A stretch of DNA of 64,000 nt from Rhizobium sp. ZPR4 (GTDB lineage Bacteria; Pseudomonadota; Alphaproteobacteria; Rhizobiales; Rhizobiaceae): assembly GCF_040215725.1 (NCBI RefSeq), contig NZ_CP157967.1, positions 1,116,001 through 1,180,000 of the forward strand. Direction: 5' to 3'. Position 1 is the stretch's first letter; each line of letters begins with the position of its first letter. Below the pieces are notes generated by a model that saw nothing but the letters and a program-made list of their open reading frames with translations, searched no databases and had not been told where the DNA came from. Made by a program: the position numbers and the translations under genes. Shown in pieces: positions 63,943 to 64,000 of the stretch.

Positions 63943-64000
63943 TCAGGGGAAGGCTTTCCCCTCCAAGCTTCCTAACCCATCAACAAAACAATGTGCCGCC

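Noticed and set aside
1..64000. CRISPR array or cas genes
   Set aside because: No regularly spaced repeats and no Cas-like proteins were seen in the window.

Overview
The window looks like an alphaproteobacterial chromosome segment of the order Rhizobiales (Rhizobium/Agrobacterium type). The reasons are the high-GC codon use, a B12-dependent class II ribonucleotide reductase, the rhizobial conserved small proteins, an ExoZ-like acyltransferase, and tRNA genes used as integration targets. All assignments come from reading the sequence and recalling family motifs; no database search was run.

Positions 1-26.97 kb are mostly ordinary chromosome. They hold an LprI-like exported protein (cut by the window start), a DegP/HtrA protease overlapping rarA, DUF1883 and small hypotheticals, a DapA-family protein that has lost its Schiff-base lysine, a ketopantoate-reductase-like protein, and a SARP/TPR regulator. 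Next is a four-gene membrane operon (8983-13172) that pairs a MotA/ZorA-like protein with a MotB/ZorB/OmpA-like protein and adds a VWA-like protein and a coiled-coil membrane protein. Then come an ABC-F ATPase, an exported alpha/beta hydrolase, an ExoZ-like acyltransferase, an unrecognised gene followed by a small-RNA-like locus, nrdJ with NrdR-box-like sites, xanthine phosphoribosyltransferase, a universal stress protein, a MoCF/CinA-type protein and wrbA.

At 26994 the chromosome breaks off in the 3' part of a tRNA-Leu(TAA) gene, and everything to the right reads as integrated accessory DNA. A second tRNA 3' remnant, tRNA-Arg(CCG)-like, at 30539 sits just before a tyrosine integrase with repeated GTGACGCA motifs, so at least two integrations are stacked. 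Backbone pieces of an integrative element (DNA methyltransferase, ParB, small conserved proteins) are partly decayed by frameshifts and stop codons.

The accessory DNA is dense in predicted conflict and DNA-modification modules. They are: an EACC1 plus double-caspase module (27317-30395); a DNA-hypermodification-like cluster with a thymidylate-synthase-like hydroxymethylase, a TylF-like methyltransferase, a thymine-pyrophosphorylase/HMUDK-type protein, a TIR-like protein and an Nmad2 protein (32618-37431); ParDE (43662-44245); an HNH protein (44290-45465); a complete CBASS operon with CD-NTase, Cap2, Cap3 and a DUF4297-SAVED Cap4 effector (47983-52523); a run of small exported or membrane proteins (53842-57307); and a serine resolvase split by an IS66 element with a visible 8-bp target duplication (57595-61284).

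The best candidate for a poorly described system is the compact operon at 61304-63442. It encodes a split-box NUDIX-like protein, a GTP-cyclohydrolase-II-like enzyme with an altered active site, and a two-TM protein with a PLD-like (DUF5919-type) domain. The motor-like operon at 8983-13172 is the second candidate. The right end (63.5-64 kb) holds gene debris, including a second parB start in inverted orientation.
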